A stretch of DNA of 64,000 bases. Origin: Leptasterias polaris (Eukaryota > Echinodermata > Asteroidea > Forcipulatida > Asteriidae). Shown here piece after piece: positions 19,255-29,699 of this stretch. How positions within the stretch are numbered: position 1 is the stretch's first letter; every line of letters begins with the position of its first letter. Location: assembly GCA_037783415.1 (NCBI GenBank), contig JAZGTN010000037.1, positions 248,001-312,000 of the forward strand, in the 5' to 3' direction. The notes below the pieces were generated by a model. It was given only the letters and a program-made list of their open reading frames with translations, was not told where the DNA came from and made no database searches. Position numbers and translations under genes: made by a program.

Positions 19255-22230
19255 TTAGCGTTGATTTAAAAAACGATTTTTTAGTTTTTTAGTAAAAATA
19301 GAAAGAGTTCGTAACGATTTAAAAGAGTCATCCAGACTATTCCAGAATAAAGTGCCACGCTGGACAACACCATTTTTGGACAACGTGGTTCTACAATAAT
19401 TAACAAAAAGATTTTTCCTAGCAGTGCTGCGAGTATAATAGGAATGGATGTTCGAGGTTAGTGTAAAACAAGAGTTGAAACAAGCAGGTAAAACATTATT
19501 CATATATTTATACATAAATTTTCCTAAGTTAAAATGATAAAGGTCAACGAATTTTAACAGTTTTAAATTATCAAAAAGCGGCCCAGAGTGATCACAATAG
19601 TCAGCTTTAGAAATGACCCGAACTGCACGCTTCTGGAGAGTGAGCAGTTTGTTACATTTAGGAGTTGGACTACCCCAAGTTAAAATTGAGTAATTAAGAT
19701 AGGGTAATATAAAAGAGTTGTACAAGGTCAGTAATATGCTACTGGGAAGGAAATATTTAAGACGATTCATTATACCTATATTTTTTGATATTTTAGCTGT
19801 TATAGTGTCAATATGTTTCTTCCAAGTCAAATTCTCATCAATATGTATTCCCAGAAATTTAGTACCCTCAACCTGTTCAAGAATGATATTATTTAAAATC
19901 AAAGGAACAGACTGAGTGTACTTGTACTGGCTAGCACAAAATATAATATAATTTGATTTGAGAACATTTATACATAGTTTATTAGCTAAAAGCCAAGTAG
20001 TGATTTCCCGGAGCTCAAGATTAAGGTTCTGCACAGCTAAGTCTACATTTTTATCAGTATACAACAAACTTGTGTCATCTGCAAATAAACAAAATGTAAT
20101 TTTTTCTGATGTATTGCAGATGTCATTAATGTACAAGATAAATAATAAGGGACCCAATACAGAGCCCTGTGGTACACCACAAGTAATAGGCCGATCTGTA
20201 GATTTTACAGAATTACACAAAACATATTGGGATCTATCACATAAGTAACTTTTAAACAAGTCGAGGGCTATTCCTCGGATACCATAATGTTCTAATTTAC
20301 GCATCAAGATATCATGGTTAACTGTATCAAATGCTTTAGATAAATCCAGAAAAATGCCAACTGAAAAATGATTTACATCTAGATCATTACACAATTTGTT
20401 AACAACATAAGAAGTAGCTAAATCAGTCGAGCGGTTACGTCTAAATCCAAACTGCGATTCAGTCAAAATGTTATTCTTGTATATAAACGAAATCAATCGA
20501 GTATAAATTAACTTTTCAAATAATTTCGAAAATGTTGATAAAACAGAGATGGGTCTATAATTTCCAATGTCATGCTTGGAGCCTTTTTTATATATTGGTA
20601 TAACCTGAGCCTTTTTTAACCCATCTGGAAAAACTCCAGCTGTTATAGATTTATTAAAGATGTCAGTCAGCGGCTTAGCCAGCGAGTACTTAGCCCATTT
20701 AATAACACAGGAGTTCAATTCATCAAATCCAGGTGCCTTTCCAGACGGAATCTTGTTAAGAGTGTCTACAATCTCTTCTTGCGTAATGGGTGTCAAGAAG
20801 AGTGAATTCGAACATCTATTACCAAGGAATGTTTCAACAGGAGTGTTACATAATGGTAGCTTGCTGGCAAGGTTACTCCCTATGTCAACAAAGTACTTGT
20901 TAAAGGCATCAGCAATGTCTTTGCTATCAGTAATGTTGTTTCTATCAGCAGTACAAAAATAAGTGGGGTTCAGTTTTTGTTTATGCTTATTGAGTAATGA
21001 ATTTATGAGTTTCCAAGTACCTTTGATGTTATTTTTTTCTTGATTAAATTTTTGGCACAAGTAGTTCTTCTTAGATAATTTTATAACAGAGTTCAGTTTA
21101 TTTTTATACAGAGTATAATTAGATTTGTTTTGTGAAGTACGGGTTTTAAGAAACTTCTTGTATAAGTGATTTTTCCTCCTGATAGAATTGTAGATACCCT
21201 CGGACATCCAAGGAGACTTAGATTTATCATAACGATATTTAACATCAATCACAGGAAAATGCCTGTCATAGAGTTGTTTAACATGAGCTAAGAAATTATC
21301 GTACATACAGTGGATATCATTCACTGACAGTATACAATCCCAATCAGTCGCATTCAGATCACGAATAAATTTGTCAATATTATCGTTATCATAAACCCGC
21401 CTTTTACATTTCACATTAGTCTGAGAACTCTCTCTAGAATTATTAATAATTAAAAATACTGGTAGGTGGTCACTGATGTCAGTTATCAGAACCCCTGCAG
21501 TGTGGTTTAAATAATCATTTGTCAGGATATTATCAATTAAAGTTGCACTATCAGTAGTAATCCTAGTAGGTTTGTTTATGGTGGGATAGAATGACTGAGA
21601 ATCAAGAATAGTCATGAAATTTTGCACAGCATTATCGGTATCAGATTGCAGTAAATTTATGTTATAATCACCCATAATGTAACATTTTTTGTTCTCAGTA
21701 TTTAGCCGACCGAACATTTCATCCATGTCATCTGTAAAAACGTTACAGGAAACACTCGGGGGTTTATAAACTATTCCAATTATAACATTAGATTTATTGG
21801 AATGAATAAGCTCAATAAAAAATGATTCAGTTTCAGAGTTGCTAATACACAAATCATTACGTATTTTATACACAAGATCCTGTTTTATATAAAGTACAAC
21901 CCCACCACCTCTTCTGTTTGATCTGCAGGAACCTTCTACTGTGTAATTAGGAATCTGAATCAAAGGATCACGGACGTCCTCCAACCAGGACTCCGAGACC
22001 CCTATGATTGAAAAGCTTGTTTGCAACAATTTCAGATAATGAACAATACTTGTTATATTTTTTGGCAAACTGCGTGCATTGATATGCAGCAGTTTAGTAT
22101 TAGTGTTGGAATTAAAAGTATTCATAAACTCATCTTGGTCATAATACTGACATTGGATATCCGCCGCTAACAAATTTAAATCCGGATCTATATTATAATC
22201 CATAAAAGAACCGTGAGTTATATGACTCAT
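19255..22230 (-). CDS. endonuclease-reverse transcriptase (ORF2) of the non-LTR retrotransposon, 991 aa
   Basis: The frame is intact from ATG to stop. The N-terminal third is an APE-type endonuclease (LLHINARSLPKN, GVSESWLED, GDYNINLL, SDHLPVFL). The middle is a reverse transcriptase with YKKGSKHDIGNYRPISVLS, FLDLSKAFDTVNHDIL, GVPQGSVLGPLLFILYIND and the catalytic FADDTSLLY. The C-terminal part has the thumb and connector typical of CR1/L2/Jockey relatives. It nicks target DNA and primes reverse transcription of its own RNA. With no stops or shifts it could be active if ORF1 is supplied in trans. The 54-kb copy differs by one residue in 447 aligned (NNIILEQ here, NNINLEQ there). Confidence 0.93.
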   Translation of the reverse strand: MSHITHGSFMDYNIDPDLNLLAADIQCQYYDQDEFMNTFNSNTNTKLLHINARSLPKNITSIVHYLKLLQTSFSIIGVSESWLEDVRDPLIQIPNYTVEGSCRSNRRGGGVVLYIKQDLVYKIRNDLCISNSETESFFIELIHSNKSNVIIGIVYKPPSVSCNVFTDDMDEMFGRLNTENKKCYIMGDYNINLLQSDTDNAVQNFMTILDSQSFYPTINKPTRITTDSATLIDNILTNDYLNHTAGVLITDISDHLPVFLIINNSRESSQTNVKCKRRVYDNDNIDKFIRDLNATDWDCILSVNDIHCMYDNFLAHVKQLYDRHFPVIDVKYRYDKSKSPWMSEGIYNSIRRKNHLYKKFLKTRTSQNKSNYTLYKNKLNSVIKLSKKNYLCQKFNQEKNNIKGTWKLINSLLNKHKQKLNPTYFCTADRNNITDSKDIADAFNKYFVDIGSNLASKLPLCNTPVETFLGNRCSNSLFLTPITQEEIVDTLNKIPSGKAPGFDELNSCVIKWAKYSLAKPLTDIFNKSITAGVFPDGLKKAQVIPIYKKGSKHDIGNYRPISVLSTFSKLFEKLIYTRLISFIYKNNILTESQFGFRRNRSTDLATSYVVNKLCNDLDVNHFSVGIFLDLSKAFDTVNHDILMRKLEHYGIRGIALDLFKSYLCDRSQYVLCNSVKSTDRPITCGVPQGSVLGPLLFILYINDICNTSEKITFCLFADDTSLLYTDKNVDLAVQNLNLELREITTWLLANKLCINVLKSNYIIFCASQYKYTQSVPLILNNIILEQVEGTKFLGIHIDENLTWKKHIDTITAKISKNIGIMNRLKYFLPSSILLTLYNSFILPYLNYSILTWGSPTPKCNKLLTLQKRAVRVISKADYCDHSGPLFDNLKLLKFVDLYHFNLGKFMYKYMNNVLPACFNSCFTLTSNIHSYYTRSTARKNLFVNYCRTTLSKNGVVQRGTLFWNSLDDSFKSLRTLSIFTKKLKNRFLNQR

Positions 22231-22449
22231 TCAAATAATTTTTGGAAACTGAAAATCAAGAAGGCAGAATTTGGAAAAAACAAATAAACTAACAAATAAA
22301 CATTTTGATACGGTGTCTCACACAAGGACATTAAACAACACAGAAACAACATAAAATCGAAAACAAAAGTGAAAAAGAAAATGAAATCACGAAATTTGTG
22401 GTGGAATGACATGAATGGCAGAGTTCTGGTATACAGTGGTTTGGTGTAC

Positions 22450-22740
22450 TTAGCTGGCTGCTTCGTACTTCCTCCCCTGTATAAAGAGCTCGCCGTTGCG
22501 GAATACGGGATGGTGGCCAGCGTCATATGCCCGCTTCATGACATCTCGCAGTGCCCTTTTTTTCGAAACATCGGCTGCTGGAAGATCGGGAATGACAAAA
22601 ACATCAGAGTTAGTGAGGGCTGTCTTGGCGTTTACCAGAATTGAGTGGCGCTCGTGGCGGTAAATGAACCTGGCAATGATGTGGCGGGGTTTGTCGGTAG
22701 AAGACTTCGGGGCTCTGCCAGTAATGTACATATGGAATAT
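22450..22740 (-). pseudogene. ORF1 C-terminal fragment of the non-LTR retrotransposon
   Basis: On the minus strand the frame reads GRAPKSSTDKPRHIIARF, then about 70 more residues to a stop (ending GRKYEAAS). This matches the C-terminal domain of L1-type ORF1 proteins (Transposase_22 type), which bind RNA. The part upstream of GRAPKSS does not look like ORF1, so the element is broken there. It ends about 220 bases before ORF2. Confidence 0.7.
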
Positions 22741-22745
22741 GTGAA

Positions 22746-23599
22746 TCATTTCAACAAGTAAATAATAAAAAGTGATTGAGGCTAAATTATAGATACAAAA
22801 TACGAGAAAACGGAGTGTAGGGCTCAACAAAAATATATTCGAAAATATGTGGGGACTCAGAAGTTAAGCTATATAGAGTGCTCCTTTAATTTAGTTGCGG
22901 GAGTTTATTCACATATCCACCTGATGGAACTCATACGCAGCTTAAAGTAGTGCGTGTCTCATTGTGTTAATCAAAACCTTATTATTACTGTGGTTTATTA
23001 TGGTGTAATTGTTTATTCTGTAATTATAGTGGGTTTACGTTATTAACCACATTAATATTCTTTCATTGGTATAAAATTATCATTCTCTTATTCGATCATC
23101 GCACCTGGCGCATTGATAACTCAAGGGGTATGCAAAGTGGTCAGTCCACTATGTGCCATAGCGTGAACTTGAAAGGCACTTGGCCGTAGAAGTTTGAGGA
23201 TGCCGGTTTATGTTAGCGTGTTGTATCGGCGTTGTATCTCCCTCCTTGATAGGGAATTGTGCGAGGAATCTCATTGAGTTGTTTATGTGCAGGGTGTCGG
23301 TGAGTACTAATCATTAGGTTATCTTAAGACTTATTATTAATGAACAGACAATTATTTAAGAGTAATGAAAACTATAAGTGAATGGTCGGAGTTTGGTAAT
23401 TGCAGTAGTAGGCCTATGGGGTTTTATGCAGTTGGACGTAATTTATCACGCCACCGTTGAGGGGCGCTTTATTCAAATAAGGAGTACTGATGCATGGTCG
23501 TCGTATTTAAAGGGCATACCGGCCACGACCACGCCATTCAGGCCGACACTACACCGTTGAGTTAAAGACCACACCTTAAAATACTCGGTTAACTTTCAC
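22746..23599. other. stretch between the non-LTR element and a MITE
   Basis: No gene recognised. It may include the 5' terminal region of the DIRS element that follows, but no inverted terminal repeat could be matched by eye. Confidence 0.3.
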
Positions 23600-23603
23600 T
23601 TAA

Positions 23604-23958
23604 AGGCCCTATACACTATTGGTAAGATCGAAAAACACAAATGTTCACAGATTCACACATAACTTACATGATTTAAAGTAAGTAATGGTAGAAAGGGTTC
23701 CTTAAAATATTTCTGCCTAAAATGCTATCGTTTCTGAGAAATGAGTAAAACAATAGTTTTTATCACGCGTGATAATAAACTCGATGTTTGAAAAACAGAA
23801 AACACATAAGGTCTCTTTTCACTATTTTCTCGTGACCTCGATGATCAATTGAGCTCAAATTTTCACAGGTTTGTTATTTCATGTATGTGGTTGATTAAAC
23901 AAAACATGAACACTGTCTGTGATTATTTTGTCAGCTCTACCAATCCTGTATAATACCT
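23604..23958. mobile_element. TTAA-flanked MITE, family A, intact copy
   Basis: TTAA at 23,600-23,603 and 23,959-23,962. The ends AGGCCCTATACACTATTGGT and ACCAATCCTGTATAATACCT are imperfect inverted repeats. The internal sequence matches 5,765-6,258 without its extra block. Confidence 0.75.
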
Positions 23959-24030
23959 TTAAATCTATTAGTTTCTTTCTCGTCTCTCTTTTTGTTTTCT
24001 CATCCCTTTTCTTTCACAAAAAATTTAGGA

Positions 24031-25590
24031 ATGCCAAGCTCTGATATATGTTTCAGCTGCCGAATGTCTGGCCATTGGGCAAGGGAGTGCCCCTTCAGCA
24101 TGCTTGGGGCATCCAGATACAAAGCAAAGGGTAGAGTTAGTTCCCCGACTTACGGCAACTTCCATTCCAGAGCCATTCCGTGGCAAGTTCCAATTTCCCA
24201 GCGAGCTTTCCCCTCACTCCTCCCAGGCCAAGCCGCAAACTGCACAGTGCTCAACCAGCCAATCACAATGCCGGGTATGGTGCAGGACCTTCTCAGCAAC
24301 CAAGTCCACAGTAAAACATCTCAGTTGGAGACAAAATTCAGTGACGTACTACAGGTACAATGTAACTATCAATCGTATGTCATGGAAGATTTAAGCTCTG
24401 ACAAAATGCCTGTTAAAGGGAGATTAAAACAACAAGCTCATTTTTGGTACACAATTGGATCTTCCAGTATGATCATGTCAGTTATCACAGAAGGCTACAA
24501 CATTCCATTTACGGCACAGCCCCTTCCAATGTTTTATCGAAACAATAATTCAGCCAATAAAGAATACCAGTTTGTCACAGAGTCCGTCCTTGAGTTGTTG
24601 AAGTCAAACAGAATAACAGAAAAATACGAGCCCTCCTATGTCGTGAGCCCCTTATCTGTGGCCTACCAGGCTTCAGGTAAGAAACGCCTAATTTTAGACC
24701 TAAGCAGGCTTAACAAAATTGTAAGAAAGCAAAAATTTAAGCTAGATGATTGGAAAGTCGGCTTAAGTCTAGTCTCAAAAGATGCGAGACTATTCACCTT
24801 TGACTTAAAATCAGGTTACCACCACATAGATATTGCACATGAATTTCAGCCTTACCTCGGCTTTTCTTGGGAAATTCGAGGAGTAAAACGTTATTTTGAA
24901 TTCAATGTTCTCCCTTTCGGTCTCACCTCTGCACCCTGGTTGTTTACAAAAGTCATGAAAACCTTAGTGACACATTGGAGAGCCTCAGGTATTTTAATTG
25001 CACTTTATTTAGATGACGGCATTGTTGTGATACCAAGTACAGGTAACAATGCATCAGATTATGCCTCAGCTAAAGAAATATCTAAGCATGTGAGGACCGA
25101 TTTACTAAGAGCTGGTTTTGTGTACAACATAGAAAAGAGTGAATGGAATCCTACTACCGAAATTGAATGGCTAGGCATGCAATGGGATTCCAAATGGGGT
25201 ACACTGAAAGTACTGCAAAGACGCATAGATAAAATGCTTAGAACAATCGATGAGATACTCAATTTAGATCATTTATCTGTTAGGAAATTGCATTCTCTGG
25301 TTGGACAGATCATTTCTTTATGTCCAGTGTGTGGAAATATTGCAAGACTCATGACCAGACACTGTCAGATAAAAATTGCTCAAGCCGCTGATGAAGACGA
25401 ACTAATCAATCTCAATGTACATTGCAATTCCGAAATCCAATTCTGGTAAAATAATGTAGCCTCCTTGAATCTACGTAATGTCTTCGCAACAAGGAAGGTT
25501 AATAAAATCGTTTGTTGTGATGCTAGCGCACAGGGAGCAGGTTCAATAATTTGTAATGAAATTCATGTAGCCCATAAGCTCTGGACCATA
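24031..25590 (+). pseudogene. DIRS gag-like zinc knuckle, reverse transcriptase and partial RNase H
   Basis: The frame is open to a stop at 25,447-25,449. A CCHC knuckle (C-x2-C-x4-H-x4-C, CFSCRMSGHWAREC) lies near the start. The RT has RLILDLSRLNK, FTFDLKSGYHHIDI, FNVLPFGLTSAPWLFTKVMK and the catalytic YLDDG. After the stop, translation in a nearby frame gives VCCDASAQGAGSIICNE, the start of an RNase H domain. So the RT is well kept but the downstream part is broken by a stop and then by the L2-like insert. The first ATG in frame is at 24,031. Confidence 0.82.
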
Positions 25591-26905
25591 CAAAAGAAGC
25601 ACAAGAAGCCTTATTACGTGTGCACAATGATATTTTAACTACTCTAGATCAACGTAAAATTACTGCACTTATTTTTATTGATCTGAGTGCAGCATTCGAA
25701 ATCGTGGATCACACCGTACTATTGTCTCGACTCCAAAACGTCATTGGTTTGCATGATCATGCCCTACAATGGTTTAAATCATATCTAGAATGTAGACCCC
25801 AGTATGTGCGTGTCGGTGACGCCGCCTCTAATCCCGTTCAACTTGATTTTTCTGTTCCACAGGGTTCAGTTCTTGGCCCTCAGTTGTTTTCATTATACAT
25901 TTTTCCTCTTAAGGAAATAATTTAGAATCACACCCTCCAATATCACTCGTATGCTGATGACTTGCAATTATATGTCTCCTTTAATCCATCGCAACAACAT
26001 GCTGAATCTGGTATCGCTCGCATTGAGGCCTGTATCCGTGAAATTAGTCAGTGGTTGAACAACAACTTCCTGAAAATTAATGACAGCAAAACTGAATTCA
26101 TGTTAGGCTCTCCACCACAACTTTCAAATTCATGTTAATATAGCTCTCCACCACAACTTTCCAAAGTCTCTATTCCGTTTATTTCTGTAGGTGACTCTCG
26201 AATCCAGCCGGTTAACCACGCTCGTAACCTTGGTGTTATTTTTGACTCTTCAATGTGTTTCAAGAATCACATTTCCCACACAGTTCGTTCTGCCTCATTT
26301 GATATCCGCAACATAGGAAAGATCCGAAAATATCTTGACCGCACTTCAACAGAACAGCTTGTCCACTCATTTGTTACGTCTCGTCTTGACATGGGTAATT
26401 CACTTTTCTTTGGCCTTCCAGATGTCCAACTTTCTCGTCTTCAACGCCTACAAAATACCACTGCCCGTGTGGTCACTTTAACGAAAAAACACTCTCATAT
26501 AACACCTGTCCTTCTCAATCTACACTGGCTCCCAATATCATCCAGAATCATTTACAAGCTCATGCTGATTGTTTTCAAAGCACTCAATGGGCAAGCACCG
26601 ACGTACATCCTAGACATGCTCAGCATCTATAAGCCATCCCGCAACCTTCGATCAGGAAATAAATATCTTCTTCAAGAAGTCAAATCTCATCGAACCTGGG
26701 GGACAGATCATTCTCCGTCGCGGCACCACATCTCTGGAATCACCTTCCTCTTCACATTAAAACCTCCAATACTATTCACTCATTCAAAAAGTCTCTCAAA
26801 ACACACCTCATGTCTAAAGCATTTAGTTCCTCCTAACTGAGTTCTTCTGTTGGTCCCCTCCCCTTTTGTTTTTTCGTTTCCTTTGTTACAGCGCCTTGAG
26901 CACCT
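25591..26905 (+). pseudogene. L2-like non-LTR retrotransposon fragment nested in the DIRS element
   Basis: The frame carries RT motifs IFIDLSAAFEIVDHTVLLS, VPQGSVLGPQLFSLYI and YADDLQLY, then the C-terminal region LHWLPISSRIIYKLMLIVFK and APTYILDML. An in-frame TAG at 25,923-25,925 and a small tandem duplication near 26,105-26,160 with a further stop break it. The 3' end carries the L2-type gcgccttgagcac, then the DIRS sequence resumes. Both ends appear truncated. Confidence 0.82.
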
Positions 26906-27547
26906 TTGGTGGAGCCCATAACTTTGGAACAAGTAAATTGCATTATTGACAAACTGGTTGGAGAAAATTACACCTTAATAGATTTGCGTACAGCCTGTTA
27001 CATCTCTCTTAAGTTTTCCCTGCTTTTCAGACATGAAGAAATGTCCAAACTTAAAGCCTGTCATTTAACAGAATTACAAGATGGCAAAGGTTTGAGCATT
27101 TTCATTCCTCAATCAAAGACCGATGTATTCAGAGACGGGAGTTATGCTTATATTTCTCGCACGGACAGCAGTTTATCCCCAATTTCTATTTTGAAAAGTT
27201 ATATGTCCAAGTGTAACATCCAAATTGGTCAAGATGCGTTCATTTTTACTGCCTTATCATATCATTCTAGCTCCAATTCTTACACACCACTCTTGAATAG
27301 ACCACTTAGCTACTCACGGTGCAGAGAGCTATCTCTGGATGCTATAAAACGAATTGGAATTAACGATCCCAAACACTCCAGTACGGGTTTACACAGTATG
27401 AGGTCGGGAGGTGCCACGCATCTTACAAATAAAGGTATTTCCGAAGAATTGGTCATGCAACATGGCAGGTGGAAGACAACAACTGCAAAAAATAGATATG
27501 CTAAAAGAGAGGTAGAACAGAGATTGATGGTGTCTAGATTGTTATAA
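26906..27547 (+). CDS. DIRS tyrosine recombinase, N-terminally incomplete
   Basis: A 213-codon open frame carries the full catalytic set of a tyrosine recombinase when counted from 26,906: Arg42 (LLFRHEE), Lys71, His163-x2-Arg166 (GLHSMRSGG), His186 (MQHGRWKT) and nucleophile Tyr198 (NRYAKRE). This enzyme joins the DIRS circle into target DNA through a 3'-phosphotyrosine. The N-terminal core-binding region was cut off by the nested insert; no ATG opens the frame at its left edge. The catalytic core itself is undamaged. Confidence 0.85.
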   Translation: MVEPITLEQVNCIIDKLVGENYTLIDLRTACYISLKFSLLFRHEEMSKLKACHLTELQDGKGLSIFIPQSKTDVFRDGSYAYISRTDSSLSPISILKSYMSKCNIQIGQDAFIFTALSYHSSSNSYTPLLNRPLSYSRCRELSLDAIKRIGINDPKHSSTGLHSMRSGGATHLTNKGISEELVMQHGRWKTTTAKNRYAKREVEQRLMVSRLL

Positions 27548-27779
27548 GCACAGAATGAATAAAACAAGACTGTAATTATAATTTGAAAATTATAAAAGTT
27601 AATGTTGTAAAGAAGGAAAAGTGCGGTTCATTAATTGAACGGATAATGAGAAACAAGATTAAGTTTCCAAACTAAGCACACAAATAATGTGAACACATGA
27701 GCTTTGTTTTTTGAAATAAGTTAGAAATAATGACTTTAGAAAGTGTGACACATAAAGTGTACTTATTATTGAATAATGT
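27548..27779. other. DIRS 3' flank
   Basis: AT-rich, no further motif recognised. Confidence 0.3.
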
Positions 27780-27785
27780 GTTTTG

Positions 27786-28462
27786 TATGGTGTTCCATAT
27801 GTGCCACTCCTTCCGTCGCCTTTTCAATTTTGTCCGTCGCCTTTTCAATTTTGTCCGTCGCCTTTTCAATTTTGTCCGTCGCCTTTTCAATTTTGTCCGT
27901 CGCCTTTTCAATTTTGTCCGTCGCCTTTTCAATTTTTTCCGTCGCCTTTTCAATTTTCTTCCGTCGCCTTTTCAATTTTTTCCGTCGCCTTTTCAATTTT
28001 CTTCCGTCGCCTTTTCAATTTTGTCCGTCGCCTTTTCAATTTTCTTCCGTCGCCTTTTCAATTTTCTTCCGTCGCCTTTTCAATTTTTCAGGCGCATTTT
28101 TGTTCTGAAACGGCCACGTGACTGTCACATGATGACCATGTGATGATTTGTTGGCAAAGAAAAATGATTGGATACCTCAACCATACTGTCTATGTACAGG
28201 CTTTGCTTAGTAAATCAAGAATGGAACTGAAAAGGATATTATCGTAGTTATCTGGTCTCGACTGTGGATGAAGCAACGTATACATTTTGGCAACTGCGGT
28301 ATGCCTCCCAAAGGTCGAATTTCCTTCGGAGTCATGTGATAGCCACCTGGTAGTCACGTGGACCCACGATGGAAAAATTGAAAAGGCGACGGACAAAATT
28401 GAAAAGGCGACGGACAAAATTGAAAAGGCGACGGAAAGGAGTGGCACATATGGAACACCATA
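27786..28462. mobile_element. complete foldback (TU-like) element with minisatellite arms
   Basis: The left end TATGGTGTTCCATATGTGCC and the right end GGCACATATGGAACACCATA are perfect inverted repeats. Each continues inward into arrays of the same 21-bp unit (attgaaaaggcgacggacaaa or its complement): a long array on the left (about 27,812-28,085, some units 22-23 bp) and a short one on the right (about 28,372-28,438). GTTTTG flanks both sides (27,780-27,785 and 28,463-28,468), a possible 6-bp target duplication. The middle is unique and non-coding. The inverted truncated relative is at 7,907-8,354. Confidence 0.82.
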
Positions 28463-28468
28463 GTTTTG

Positions 28469-29369
28469 GAATATCCTGGAGTTCACAAAGTGTGTCTCAT
28501 GACAGTATTATTGTGAGGGGATCCCGGGAGATACCCGAAGGGCCTAGAGGGTCATGGTTCAATGAGCCATCAGGAGAGTGTCAATTTATGTTCTAACTTT
28601 ACTAACATTAACAAATAATGTTCTTCAAAATTAAACTGTATTTAAACTCATCGGTCCAATGCCGGCCCCTTCCCATGATATAATAATAATAATAATATTA
28701 CTCTGAACCGAAGTCTCATCTTGTGTGTTTTATTATGGAGTCCAATAGTATGAAACCATTTTTCATGCGTATGAGCGTAGCGAAGGAGCATGAAAGTATA
28801 CTTTCTTTCAGTGTTGGCCTCAGGGGCGATGTGCCACTATACTGATGTGCTAGTTTCGTTTCACTCACTACCTTGGTGTTGGGTGAGTTGTCTATCAAGT
28901 TCCAGTCATAGTTCTAAGTTTCTAATTCAAATTGTCTGATTATTTTCATAACAGAATATTGTCTGAGTTTATTTCAAAGTTATGCAAGTGTGATTATAAA
29001 AAGCAACGTTTATGTTGTGAACCTTTCTTTCATTAGATATTTGGATATTTGTATCAAGACGTAAATACTATGGAGGAATAAAGAATTGAGCTCCTTTTAC
29101 TGAATGAGTGTGTCTTCAGAGTTCATTGTCCCCTTGCCGATGGAGTAATCCGTCAACCCAGTGACTGCTACCCATGATCACTACCCAAGGGTTTCGCCCC
29201 TCGCGTGAATCCCTACAAATATATAAATACACAAAAGAATAATTATTACATTGGTAAATCAATGTTGACTAAAACAAGTAACAAACAGATAATACTTTAT
29301 TATAAACCAGCAAAGCGCTGGGTAATAAAGCAAGTTTATTAAAGTAGTTCCGTCGGTGGACGCTCATGC
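28469..29369. other. unassigned stretch
   Basis: No gene recognised. It holds a short aataataataatatt tract near 28,682 and a CCC/GGG-rich segment near 28,520 resembling repeat family C. Confidence 0.3.
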
Positions 29370-29695
29370 CTGGGGGACATTATTCTCCGTTGGAGGACAT
29401 AATCTCCGTTGAGCACGACGGACAAAACCTAACGAGAGACAGTTTATCCTAGGAGATACTGTCTCGGGGGACATTGTGCCCTAGACAAGCCAGATAAAGT
29501 TGTCCGGGGGGACATATTCACCGGGGGACATAATCTCCGTCCACACCGGTGTCGTAAGGGATTTCGTCTCCCAGTGTGGGTGTGTTCCCCCCACGAATAG
29601 GCTGAAGGAAGCTGATTCAAAAGAGGGCGCCATCAGACGAAATGTCTACACAATTTGGGGGACAAAATCTCCTGCCACACCGCTCATGTGAAAAT
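29370..29695. repeat. repeat family C cluster (gggggacataatctccgt)
   Basis: Variants of ggggacataatctccg occur several times (for example near 29,371, 29,392, 29,509 and 29,522). They are followed by the fuller unit with 'ctgattcaaaagagggcg', 'cagacgaaatg' and 'gggggacaaaatctcctgcc' to 29,690. Confidence 0.55.
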
Positions 29696-29699
29696 GAAA

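Larger units (their letters stand above)
18943..22745 (-). mobile_element. non-LTR retrotransposon (CR1/L2-like group), nearly complete, 5'-truncated in ORF1
   Basis: Reading on the minus strand, the element has an ORF1 C-terminal fragment, an intact ORF2, a 3' UTR of about 300 bases and a (TGAT)n tail at 18,943-18,962. The sequence from position 20,615 down to the tail is almost the same as the plus-strand copy at 54,028-55,680. The upstream break lies at about 22,740 within ORF1. Confidence 0.88.
23968..27547 (+). mobile_element. DIRS-type tyrosine-recombinase retrotransposon, interrupted
   Basis: The order is zinc knuckle, reverse transcriptase, start of RNase H, then (after a foreign L2-like insert) a tyrosine recombinase. 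This is the order of DIRS elements, which integrate as circles by a tyrosine recombinase. The end of RNase H and the recombinase N-terminus are missing or displaced by the insert at about 25,590-26,905. Terminal repeats were not identified. Confidence 0.85.

Noticed and set aside
27812..28085. A CRISPR array
   Set aside because: The repeats are directly adjacent with no spacers, and the genome is animal.
27730..28143. Long overlapping frames with VAFSIL / RRLFNF repeats as a repetitive protein
   Set aside because: They are translations of the 21-bp minisatellite of the foldback element in several frames and on both strands.
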